In this document: piece by piece, positions 53,839-64,000 of the stretch | How positions within the stretch are numbered: the first letter of the stretch is position 1 | Layout of the letters: every line of letters starts with the position of its first letter | Assembly (NCBI RefSeq): GCF_900111935.1 | Contig: NZ_FOYN01000005.1 | Span: 86,332 to 150,331, forward strand | Source of the DNA: Halorubrum sodomense | Lineage (GTDB): Archaea; Halobacteriota; Halobacteria; Halobacteriales; Haloferacaceae | Direction: 5' to 3' | DNA length: 64,000 nucleotides | Translations under genes and position numbers: made by a program | The notes under the pieces: generated by a model | Database searches by the model: none | The model's input: only the letters and a program-made list of their open reading frames with translations | Told to the model about the DNA's origin: nothing

Positions 53839-54981
53839 ATGACCTGGCACGCCGTCGACGCGGTCGACCGCGCCGTCGACGCGACGCGGCGGTTCCTCTT
53901 TCCCTTCGAGGCGGTGCGATGGGCGAAGCTCGCGTTTCTCGCGCTCGTGATGGCGGGCGGGGGCGCCGGAGCGTCGCGGGTCGGATCGGCGTCGCTCGGC
54001 GCCTCGGCCGGCGGAGTCGGCGCCTGGAGCGAGCCCGTCCCGACCGAGCTCGAGTCGGTGCCCGCGGGCGTCGAACGCGTCGCGGGCGTCGAACGCGTCG
54101 CGGCCGTCGAACGCGTCGCGGCCGCGGGCGCCGAGCGGCTCGCCCGGCTCGACGCCGCGCTGCTGGCCGGGATCGCGGTCGGTGCGGTGCTCGTGGCCTC
54201 CGTGTTCCTCGCGTGTTCGATCGCGTTCCGGCTCGCCTTCTACGACGCGCTCGCGACGACAGAGGTCGCGCTCTGGCGGCCGTTCCGCGACCGGTTCCGG
54301 CAGGCTTTGGGACTGCTCGGATTCTCGGCAGCCCTCGCGGCGGCGACCGGACTCCCCGCGGTCGCGCTCGCGGTCGCCGTCGACCCGGCGGCGTCGCGAA
54401 CGGTCGGGATTCCGTTCGGCGGGGCCTCCGGGTCGTCGACGATCGCGTCCGCAGCGGTCGGGGCGTTCGCCGCGTCCGCGGTCGCGCTGGCGCTGATCGG
54501 GGCCGTCGGTTCCCGGCTCACCTTCGAGTTCGTCGCCCCCGCGATGGTCGCCCGCGACGCGGGCGTGCTCGCCGGGTGGCGAGCGGTGTGGGCGTCGATC
54601 CGCGAATCGCCCGGCGACGTGGCCGCCTACCTCGCGGTTCACGCCGTCCTCGCGGCCGGCGTCGGGATCGTTCGGGCCGTCGCCGTCGCGTTCGTCGGCG
54701 GCGTCGTCGCCGTGACGGGGCTCGTCGCGCTCCTCCTCGCGGCGGTTCCGCTCGGCGGGGTCGGGGCGTTGATCGGGACGACCACCGGGACGGTCGTTCT
54801 CGCGACCGTTCTGGTCTGCGCGCTCGCCGCCGTCGCGATCCTGACGCTCCCGGTCACCCTGGTAGTGCGGACGTACCTGACCGCGTTCGAGGTCTCGACG
54901 CTCGCCGGGTTCGATCCCGACCTGGCACCGGTCGCGTCGACGCTCGCCGCTCGTGGCCCGTCGGAATCGGCCGGGGAGTGA
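53839..54981 (+). CDS. Polytopic membrane protein (DUF7544-like)
   Basis: The 380-residue form starts MTWHAVDAVDRAVDATRRFLF at 53839. It has an N-terminal amphipathic/hydrophobic stretch, an extracytoplasmic loop with tandem VERVAGVERVA repeats (about 73-105), and about five further membrane spans. Repeated ALVVASVFLACSIAF and AVALALIGAVGS segments mark the spans. It may correspond to the haloarchaeal DUF7544 family; the role is unknown. Confidence 0.7.
   Translation: MTWHAVDAVDRAVDATRRFLFPFEAVRWAKLAFLALVMAGGGAGASRVGSASLGASAGGVGAWSEPVPTELESVPAGVERVAGVERVAAVERVAAAGAERLARLDAALLAGIAVGAVLVASVFLACSIAFRLAFYDALATTEVALWRPFRDRFRQALGLLGFSAALAAATGLPAVALAVAVDPAASRTVGIPFGGASGSSTIASAAVGAFAASAVALALIGAVGSRLTFEFVAPAMVARDAGVLAGWRAVWASIRESPGDVAAYLAVHAVLAAGVGIVRAVAVAFVGGVVAVTGLVALLLAAVPLGGVGALIGTTTGTVVLATVLVCALAAVAILTLPVTLVVRTYLTAFEVSTLAGFDPDLAPVASTLAARGPSESAGE
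54070..54123 (+). repeat. Three tandem 18-base repeats encoding VERVA(G/A)
   Basis: Units at 54070-54087, 54088-54105 and 54106-54123 share GTCGAACGCGTCGCG and differ only in the last bases. They encode VERVAG, VERVAA and so on within the first loop of the membrane protein, so the loop length may vary between strains. Confidence 0.8.
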
Positions 54982-55110
54982 TTCGCCGGTCAGTACGCGT
55001 CGTCCGGGGTCTCCGCACCGGTGAGCGACCGTCGGATAATCGTCGAACGTCGAATATCGGGTTCGACGCCTTCGGATAGCTTTTTACTCCGTTCACGAAT
55101 GGAGGGAGAC

Positions 55111-57363
<2,253 letters not shown>

Positions 57364-57366
57364 TTC

Positions 57367-57416
57367 GTCGCACGTCCCACGCCGGTGGGAATTGTCGCAC
57401 GTCCCACGCCGGTGGG
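57367..57416. terminator. Tandem 23-base repeats with hairpin potential
   Basis: Two identical 23-base units, 57367-57389 and 57394-57416, each contain CCCACGCCGGTGGG, a 5-bp stem with a 4-base loop. They directly follow the malic enzyme stop. They could form the mRNA's 3' end or serve as an origin-side protein site. No U-rich tract follows immediately, so termination is only a guess. Confidence 0.4.
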
Positions 57417-57456
57417 TACACCAATTTTACTTGTTTCCAACTACGATAGTATTGAT

Positions 57457-58269
57457 ATGGGACCGAGCGAGGATCCGGGGGAAGCGACCGCACCGCGAGT
57501 GCTCGACAACAGGCGCGACGCGACTCGCTACCGGGTTCTCGTCGAGATCGCCGCGCGACAACCGGCTGTGAGCCAAGAGGAGATCGCGGACGTAATCGGC
57601 GTGACGTCGCAGGCGGTGAGCGATTACGTTCGGGATCTGGTCGACGGGGGCTTCGTAGAGAAGCACGGTCGCGGCCGATACGAGGTGACGAAGGAGGGCG
57701 TCGACTGGATCATCACGCGAACCGACGCCCTCTCGGAGTTCGTTTCCCGGGTGTCGGAGGACGTTCTGGGAAGCGTCGACGTCGACGCTGCGGTGACGAC
57801 CGGATCGGTCGAGGAGGGAGACGAAGTCGGACTGGAGATGCGCGACGGTGTGTTACACGCCGTCCCCGAGGGCGGATCGGCGACCGCCGTCGTCGTTACC
57901 GGCGGTGAGGCGGGGGAGGCCGTCGGCGTCACCGACTTCGAGGGCGTCGTCGAGTACGACCCGGGGATGGTGACGGTGGTTCCCGTTCCGGCGGTAACCG
58001 AAGGCAGTCCGCCCCCTCTCGACGTCATTACCGATCGCGCTGCCGGGGCGGAGTTAGTCGCTGTCGGTGGGACCGAAGCGTACGCGCTCGCGACCCGAGC
58101 CGACCTTCGGCCGGACGTGCGCTTCGGATCCGCGACGGGCGTCTCGCAGGCTGCTCTCCGCGGCCTCGACGTACTGCTACTAGTGTCGACCGACGAACTC
58201 TCCCGACACACGACGCGACTCCGCGAAGACGGCGTTCGGTACGAGGTACGCGACTCCCTCGAACGGTAG
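57457..58269 (+). CDS. MarR-like winged-helix protein next to the origin
   Basis: The 270-residue protein has an N-terminal wHTH (about 20-80: RVLVEIAARQPAVSQEEIADVI, TSQAVSDYVRDLVDGGFVEK) followed by a beta-rich domain of about 180 residues with DAAVTTGSVEEGDEVGLEM. It resembles the haloarchaeal regulators (DUF7839-type) found next to orc genes. A TATA-like ATTTTACT about 30 bases before ATG 57457 suggests a leaderless mRNA. It may act at the origin or regulate orc1; this is inferred from position. Confidence 0.75.
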   Translation: MGPSEDPGEATAPRVLDNRRDATRYRVLVEIAARQPAVSQEEIADVIGVTSQAVSDYVRDLVDGGFVEKHGRGRYEVTKEGVDWIITRTDALSEFVSRVSEDVLGSVDVDAAVTTGSVEEGDEVGLEMRDGVLHAVPEGGSATAVVVTGGEAGEAVGVTDFEGVVEYDPGMVTVVPVPAVTEGSPPPLDVITDRAAGAELVAVGGTEAYALATRADLRPDVRFGSATGVSQAALRGLDVLLLVSTDELSRHTTRLREDGVRYEVRDSLER

Positions 58270-58309
58270 GTCGACAGGCGGTTCGGATTCGGTTTTCGAT
58301 CGGAGAGAC

Positions 58310-58329
58310 ACACCGTGTTTCCGGTGAAA
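58310..58329 (-). promoter_or_regulatory. ORB 1
   Basis: Exact 20-base ORB on the minus strand (read TTTCACCGGAAACACGGTGT), preceded by a CCCCCA run. It lies closest to the MarR-like gene. Origin-initiator binding is expected by homology to archaeal ORBs. Confidence 0.85.
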
Positions 58330-58375
58330 TGGGGGTGTGGTGGGCTTCGGGTAGCGTCCGTGCGGCGGTGGCTGT

Positions 58376-58430
58376 CATTTGTGACCGAACTAAAACAACA
58401 GGATTTATTACTTACTCCAGAGTACAGCTC
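58376..58430. other. AT-rich candidate DNA unwinding element
   Basis: An A/T-rich segment (CTAAAACAACAGGATTTATTA and neighbours) between ORB 1 and ORB 2, in a locus otherwise about two-thirds GC. It is the only such tract in the interval and is the natural site for duplex opening. Confidence 0.6.
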
Positions 58431-58472
58431 GCCAAGCCAAACGAGCGACAGCTCGCTGGGCGACATCGGGCG

Positions 58473-58492
58473 TTTCACCGGAAATGCGGTCT
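58473..58492 (+). promoter_or_regulatory. ORB 2
   Basis: TTTCACCGGAAATGCGGTCT on the plus strand; the most divergent of the five copies (TG for CA, and CT for GT at the end). Confidence 0.7.
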
Positions 58493-58531
58493 CCCCTTCC
58501 TCATGTGGTGGCGCCCGGACTCCGACTCCGG

Positions 58532-58551
58532 ACACCGTGTTTCCGGTGAAA
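58532..58551 (-). promoter_or_regulatory. ORB 3
   Basis: Identical to ORB 1 on the minus strand (TTTCACCGGAAACACGGTGT), facing ORB 2 across about 39 bases. Confidence 0.85.
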
Positions 58552-58630
58552 GAGCGCAACCGGTCGGCGCCGCGCCGACTAGTGCCAGTAGTGGCCGCTC
58601 ACCGACGCTCAGGGGTATTTTCTCTCGCGC

Positions 58631-58748
58631 TGCTTGCTACTTCCGACTCCTCACGCTGCTTGCTACTTCCGACTCCTCACGCTCCTTCGGGTCGTCACCC
58701 TGTCCTTTTGACCGCCTGTTCCAGCCTGTCCTTTTCGACCGCCTGTTC
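58631..58748. repeat. Tandem direct repeats inside oriC
   Basis: A 26-base unit occurs twice in direct tandem (58631-58656 and 58657-58682). Directly after, a second pair of about 23-24 bases (58699-58721 and 58725-58748) shares CCTGTCCTTTT and GACCGCCTGTTC, with a one-base difference in length. They lie between ORB 3 and ORB 4. They may bind a further origin protein or be recent duplications. Confidence 0.75.
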
Positions 58749-58784
58749 GGCTTTCCCACCCGACCCCCCAACCGCCCACCCCCG

Positions 58785-58804
58785 TTTCACCGGAAACACG
58801 GTGT
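58785..58804 (+). promoter_or_regulatory. ORB 4
   Basis: Exact TTTCACCGGAAACACGGTGT on the plus strand, after a CCCACCCCCG run. Confidence 0.85.
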
Positions 58805-58867
58805 GTGTCTCGACCCGTCGATCTCACCACAAACCCCACCCCGCACGCGGTCACGAAACAGAACGCA

Positions 58868-58887
58868 TTTCACCGGAAACCCGGTGT
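58868..58887 (+). promoter_or_regulatory. ORB 5
   Basis: TTTCACCGGAAACCCGGTGT, one base different from the consensus, only 8 bases before the orc1 ATG at 58895. Binding here could repress orc1 transcription. Confidence 0.8.
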
Positions 58888-58894
58888 CTCTCTC

Positions 58895-60100
58895 ATGGAC
58901 GCAGCGGACGATCTCTTCACGAGAGAGGACCCTATCTTCGCGAACAAGGAACTCCTCGAGATCAGTCATCTACCGGGCGAGGGGCGCATCGTCGGTCGGG
59001 ACGACGAGATTGCCGACTTAGCGACGGCCGTCAATCCGGCCATCTTCGGACAGAGCCCGAGCAACGTGCTCATCTACGGGAAAACGGGCACCGGGAAATC
59101 GCTGTGTGCGAAGTACGTCTCGAAGCGGCTCGTCTCGACCGCCAGCGAGGAGGGCGTTACCGCGACGTTCGCCTACGTCGACTGCGCGCAGGACACCACG
59201 GAGACGCAGGCGGTCCAGACGATCGCTGAGGGAGTCAACGACCCCGAAGAGACCGGTATCAACGTCCCCGACAAGGGCCTTTCCACCTCCACGTACTACA
59301 AGCGGCTCTGGCGGATCCTCGACCAGCGGTACGACGTCGTCCTGATCCTCCTGGACGAGATCGACAAGCTCGACGACGACGCTATCCTGATGCAGCTGTC
59401 CCGGGCGGGCGAGGCCGGCAAGATCACCGACTGTAAGCTCGGGGTCGTCGGGATCAGCAACAAGATCCAGTACAAAGACCGAATGGACGAGCGCGTCAAG
59501 TCGAGCCTCTGTGAGCGCGAGTTCGTCTTTCCGCCGTACGACGCGAACCAACTCAGGGAAATCATGCAGGCGCGAGCGGACGCGTTCCACGACGATGTCC
59601 TCGAACCGTCGACGATCCCCCGCGCCGCCGCGCTCGCCGCGCGCGAACACGGCGACGCGCGGAAGGCAATCGATATCCTCCGATACGCCGGCGAGATCGC
59701 ACAAGCGAACGGCGAGCCCACGGTCCGCGAGGAGTTCGTCACGCAGGCGCGCGAGCGCGCCGAAACCGATCGGTTCCGAGAACTCATCCGCGGATCGACG
59801 CCGCACTCGCGATACGTGCTCCAAGCGCTCGCGCTACTGTCGCTTTCGAACGGGCGTCAAGACGGGTTCCGAACGAGTCGCGTGTACGAAATCTACGAGA
59901 ACATCTGTCGGCAGGAGGGCTCCGACAGCCTCTCGCTGCGACGCGTCCGCGACCTCCTGAAGGAACACGCGTTCCTCGACATCATCGAACAGTCGAAACA
60001 CAGCGGCGGCAGCGCCGAGGGCAGTTACACGAAACACCAGCTGCTCGAGGACCCGAGCGTCGTCAAGGAAGTCCTCACCCAAGACGACACGGAACCATAG
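58895..60100 (+). CDS. Orc1/Cdc6 family replication initiator
   Basis: The 401-residue protein starts MDAADDLFTREDPIFANKELL. AAA+ signatures are visible: Walker A GKTGTGKS (residues 62-69), Walker B LLDEIDK (about 152-158), and sensor-1-like VVGISNKIQYKDRM. A C-terminal winged helix (about 310-401) is the DNA-binding part that reads ORBs. It lies immediately right of the origin and is transcribed away from it. The ATG at 58895 is chosen because the open frame further upstream contains ORB 4 and ORB 5. Confidence 0.95.
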   Translation: MDAADDLFTREDPIFANKELLEISHLPGEGRIVGRDDEIADLATAVNPAIFGQSPSNVLIYGKTGTGKSLCAKYVSKRLVSTASEEGVTATFAYVDCAQDTTETQAVQTIAEGVNDPEETGINVPDKGLSTSTYYKRLWRILDQRYDVVLILLDEIDKLDDDAILMQLSRAGEAGKITDCKLGVVGISNKIQYKDRMDERVKSSLCEREFVFPPYDANQLREIMQARADAFHDDVLEPSTIPRAAALAAREHGDARKAIDILRYAGEIAQANGEPTVREEFVTQARERAETDRFRELIRGSTPHSRYVLQALALLSLSNGRQDGFRTSRVYEIYENICRQEGSDSLSLRRVRDLLKEHAFLDIIEQSKHSGGSAEGSYTKHQLLEDPSVVKEVLTQDDTEP

Positions 60101-60221
60101 TCGGGCCACACTCGGTCACTCGGGATCGAACTACCGCCGGTACAGTTCCGGGCGACTGACCGTCACCGCAACGCTCCCCGTCGAGACGAGGCCACCGAAC
60201 AGACCGATCGATGCGATCGCG

Positions 60222-60782
60222 TCAGCCGAGCAGACCGAGTCCTTCGATGCGTTCGACGATTTCCTCGACCGCCTCCTCGGCGTCGTCGGTCCGCTTTCCG
60301 CCGGTGATAACGATCTTTCCGCTCCCGAAGAGGAGGATGACGACCTCCGGCTCGTCCATCCGGTAGACGAGCCCCGGGAACTGCTCCGGCTCGTACTCCA
60401 CGTCCTCGAGCCCGAGGCCGATCGCGAGCGCGTTGAGATTGAGGTTATGTCCGAGGTCCGCGCTCGACACGATGTTCTGAACGGTGATCTCCGGATCGTC
60501 CTCCACGGGAATCTGGAGGCCACGGAGCTTCTCGAAGATGATGCCGAGCGCCTCGTGAACGTCGTCGATGCTCTTTGCGCCCGTGCACACGATCTTTCCG
60601 GAACGGAAGATCAGCGCGGCGGCCTTCGGCTCCTGGGTACGGTACACGAGCCCGGGAAAGTTGTCGGGGTTGAAATCAGCACCCGGGAGGTCCTCCGCGA
60701 GCGCCTCCAAATCGAGCTCCTGACCGATACCCGTCGATGCAACAACGTTCTGAATCTCGATCGAGTCTGCAGGGTTCGTCAT
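60222..60782 (-). CDS. tbp: TATA-box-binding protein
   Basis: The 186-residue protein consists of two direct repeats of about 90 residues. Each has the pattern I-Q-N-V/I-V-(A/S)-S and FPGLVYR-(T/M) and GKIV(C/I)TG(A/G)K. It binds the TATA box and recruits TFB and RNA polymerase. It is convergent with orc1, 121 bases apart. ATG 60782. Confidence 0.96.
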   Translation of the reverse strand: MTNPADSIEIQNVVASTGIGQELDLEALAEDLPGADFNPDNFPGLVYRTQEPKAAALIFRSGKIVCTGAKSIDDVHEALGIIFEKLRGLQIPVEDDPEITVQNIVSSADLGHNLNLNALAIGLGLEDVEYEPEQFPGLVYRMDEPEVVILLFGSGKIVITGGKRTDDAEEAVEEIVERIEGLGLLG

Positions 60783-60804
60783 CGTTCGCTTTTATATGTG
60801 GCCC

Positions 60805-60832
60805 CCTCCCTTATAAACGCCCGTGGTATAAA
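60805..60832 (-). promoter_or_regulatory. TATA-like elements upstream of tbp
   Basis: Several TATA-like strings occur in the spacer, read on the minus strand: TTTATAAGGG near 60812-60820 and GTTTATACC near 60823-60832. Both lie 30-50 bases before the ATG at 60782. Two overlapping promoters are possible. Confidence 0.45.
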
Positions 60833-61048
60833 CGACACGCCCGCTCCAAAACGCGTCTCTCTTCTGTTCCCCGTACGCGTGAGTCTCTGGATCCTACCGG
60901 CTCACTATGACAAGTATCGGATGACTTTCCGGATATCGACCCACCATCGAGCCACTCGACGGTCGCGTTCCTCCCTCCCCGCTACCTCTCCCTGTCGAAA
61001 TCGCTCGTCGCGGATCGTTCCATGAAACCGCATGACGTGGCGTAGATG

Positions 61049-61085
61049 CTTCGACGGGGTTAAATACAACCCGGGCATTCGAATA
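61049..61085 (+). promoter_or_regulatory. rRNA operon promoter P1
   Basis: A haloarchaeal rRNA-type promoter block, GCTTCGACGGGGTTAAATAC, with the TATA-like GTTAAAT about 61059-61066, followed by ATTCGAATAAACGCGAG. Sequence similarity to the block at 61145 suggests tandem promoters. Confidence 0.6.
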
Positions 61086-61144
61086 AACGCGAGGCGCCCC
61101 CTACGAGGGGGCACCGACCGGCCGCAGACGCGGCCGGTCGAAGC

Positions 61145-61190
61145 GTTCCGACGTGCTTAAGTGTATAAGCCCGTTCGGTCGATACGCGAA
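61145..61190 (+). promoter_or_regulatory. rRNA operon promoter P2
   Basis: A second copy of the same type: GTTCCGACGTGCTTAAGTGT, then ATAAGCCCGTTCGGTCGATAC. The TATA-like CTTAAGTGTATAA lies near 61156-61168. Distance from the first copy is about 95 bases. Multiple tandem promoters are usual for haloarchaeal rRNA operons. Confidence 0.6.
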
Positions 61191-61356
61191 GAAACGCACC
61201 GCGGACTCGGGCCGTTCAACTCGGCCCGGTTTCGCAGAGTCGGTTCGTCCGACTCATCTGATGAGGATCACGCCCCCTGCGCTCCGGCGTAAGCGGTGAT
61301 CTGATGTGAGCCGTGGTCGTTCGGTGTCATCCAAGTCGCTGGCTGGCCCGGACACC

Positions 61357-61370
61357 ACACAGACCAATGC
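61357..61370 (+). other. 5' arm of the 16S pre-rRNA processing stem
   Basis: ACACAGACCAATGC is complementary to GCACTGGTCTGTGT at 62981-62994, except for one G-U pair. The arms flank the 16S gene, as expected for the pre-rRNA processing helix. GGACAC just outside can extend pairing with GTGTCC, leaving bulges like those of a bulge-helix-bulge site; exact cuts are not assigned. Confidence 0.65.
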
Positions 61371-61443
61371 AATGGTGTGTCAACACTACGTTGACACCCG
61401 CCAACACCCCCTTCAGGCCGGGAATCAGGCCTGAAGGATATTC

Positions 61444-62912
<1,469 letters not shown>

Positions 62913-63077
62913 ACCGACCCGAGACCTCCCACACGGGAGGCTCACCTTACGACCGTCACCACGACGGTCACTACTCATTCGCACTGGTCTGTGTCCCGTC
63001 CGTCCACCCACCGGCTTGGACACCGCAGAACGACCACGGCTCACACAACACACCAGACCTTCCCCACGCGGGAAGGT
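62913..63077 (+). other. 16S-23S spacer, first part
   Basis: Contains the 3' arm of the 16S processing stem (62981-62994), a CCTCCCACACGGGAGG hairpin, and the leader of the tRNA. No other feature is evident. Confidence 0.7.
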
Positions 63078-63149
63078 GGGCTCATAGCTCAGCGGTAGAG
63101 TGCCTCCCTTGCAAGGAGGATGCCCTGGGTTCGAATCCCAGTGAGTCCA
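63078..63149 (+). tRNA. tRNA-Ala (anticodon TGC) in the rRNA spacer
   Basis: The acceptor stem GGGCTCA pairs with TGAGTCC, with A as discriminator at 63149. The anticodon loop is CTTGCAAG in a CTCCC/GGAGG-type stem. T arm CTGGGTTCGAATCCCAG. It is 72 bases, with no intron and no CCA. tRNA-Ala(TGC) in the 16S-23S spacer is the standard haloarchaeal arrangement. Confidence 0.97.
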
Positions 63150-63427
63150 TGTCCGTTCGGTCCGAATCCGTCCCCTTATATGGGAGACGCGACTCGGATC
63201 GAACACGACGACCGATGCACCATCCCGGGAAACCGCGGATGGGAAGGGTTCGACGAACGCCCCGTCACACCCGGGGCGATTCAATGACAACCGTGTATAC
63301 GTGCGATCCAGACGTCCACTGAACTCATCCGAGTTCGTGGAACGTCAGTGAACCATATACAGTCGGAATACTCTGACGAGTATTTCTGACACCGTCAGCA
63401 CTCTCTTCGGAGAGTTGGCTGACACAC
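63150..63427 (+). other. 16S-23S spacer, second part
   Basis: The 278 bases between tRNA-Ala and 23S hold a hairpin-rich stretch (for example CACTGAACTCATCCGAGTTCG and CTCTCTTCGGAGAG), the likely 5' half of the 23S processing stem. The TTATATGGG string near 63177 is AT-rich but its role is unknown. Confidence 0.6.
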
Positions 63428-64000
63428 TACTGGCTACTGTGCCAGCTGGTGAATGGCTCGGCTCGAGAGCCGACGACGGACGTGCCAAGCTGCGAAAAGC
63501 TCGTGGGACCCGCATGGAGGGTACGAACACGAGATCTCCCAATCGGAATCCGTTCAACAATTGCCACGCGCAATAGGGAACGCCCTGAATTGAAACATCT
63601 CAGTAAGGGCAGGAAAAGAACGCAACAGCGATGTCGTCAGTAACCGCGAGTAAACGCGACACAGCCCAAACCGAAGGTCTTCGGACCAATGTGGTGTTCG
63701 GGTTGACAACCAAATCTCGACAACTCATCTGAAGTCTCCTGGAACGGAGCGTGAAACAGGGTGACAACCCCGTAAGAGAAAACAGTACAGATGGCGTCAA
63801 ATCCAGAGTAGCAGGGGTCGGATATCCTCTGTGAACATTCCAGGCATCCCCTGGAAAGGCTAAACACTCCTCGAGACCGATAGCGAACAAGTAGCGTGAG
63901 CGAACGCTGAAAAGCACCCCGAGAAGGGCGGTGCAATAGGGCCTGAAATCAGCTGGCGATCGAGCGACAGGGCGTACAAGGCGTCTCTCAAAACGACCGA
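63428..64000 (+). rRNA. 23S ribosomal RNA, 5' part (continues past the window)
   Basis: Begins near ACTGGCTACTGTGCCAGCTGG. GACGGACGTGCCAAGCTGCG is the conserved early 23S block. Later conserved parts are present, such as GAACAAGTAGCGTGAGCGAA. The exact 5' end is uncertain by a few bases, and the gene runs beyond base 64000. The 5S gene is outside the window. Confidence 0.93.

Larger units (their letters stand above)
58270..58894. other. oriC: Replication origin (oriC) with ORB repeats, upstream of orc1/cdc6
   Basis: This 625-base gap has no credible gene. Five near-identical 20-base origin recognition boxes (TTTCACCGGAAACACGGTGT) lie here: minus strand at 58310-58329 and 58532-58551, plus strand at 58473-58492, 58785-58804 and 58868-58887. 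A C-rich tract precedes the TTTCACC in several. An AT-rich segment at about 58376-58430 (GAACTAAAACAACAGGATTT...) lies between the first two boxes and is a likely unwinding element. Placement next to orc1/cdc6 fits archaeal origins. Confidence 0.9.

Overview
The window is chromosomal DNA of a high-GC halophilic archaeon (class Halobacteria), most likely Halorubrum or a close relative. The proteins are strongly acidic, codon third positions are GC-rich, and many genes have a TATA box about 25 bases before the start codon, which implies leaderless mRNAs. The archaeal 16S rRNA, the TATA-binding protein, the Orc1/Cdc6 initiator and the archaeal AAA ATPase are all haloarchaeal in character. The genus is an inference from general resemblance; no database search was run.

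Left edge (1-5470): an accessory, partly AT-rich region. It holds the 3' tail of an unseen gene, two unrecognised membrane proteins, small coiled-coil and ribbon-helix-helix proteins, a PD-(D/E)XK nuclease-like protein in an operon with a small regulator, and a tightly coupled three-gene operon ending in a tyrosine integrase. Short direct repeats and hairpins follow the integrase. This is the likeliest place for an undescribed (possibly defence-related) module.

Middle (5480-57363): mostly housekeeping genes. Nucleic-acid and repair genes are a lipoprotein nuclease, an XPB-like helicase and RNase HI. Nucleotide and cofactor genes are adenylate kinase, carB, NAD kinase, NAD synthetase and LarC. 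Translation genes are AspS, TruA, tRNA-Gly(CCC) and an intron-containing tRNA-Glu. Protein quality control genes are a Cdc48-type AAA ATPase and cyclophilin. Metabolic genes are a TPP enzyme, a Gfo/Idh oxidoreductase, a cystathionine-synthase-like enzyme, a 2-hydroxyacid dehydrogenase, an FAH-family enzyme and malic enzyme. Transport and stress genes are a MATE exporter, an MscS channel and two Usp proteins. There is a SAMP3-like ubiquitin-like modifier. Regulators of several families are interspersed. Two intergenic stretches (7821-8272 and 14991-15694) share a 52-base repeat. The second is a structured, inverted-repeat-flanked element whose ends match the promoter of a nearby HTH gene.

Right end (57367-64000): a replication origin next to the rRNA operon. 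Five origin-recognition-box repeats, an AT-rich stretch and tandem repeats lie between a MarR-like gene and orc1/cdc6. Convergent tbp follows, then the rRNA leader with two promoters, the complete 16S gene, tRNA-Ala(UGC) and the start of 23S, which runs off the window. Transcription of orc1 and the rRNA operon is directed away from the origin.
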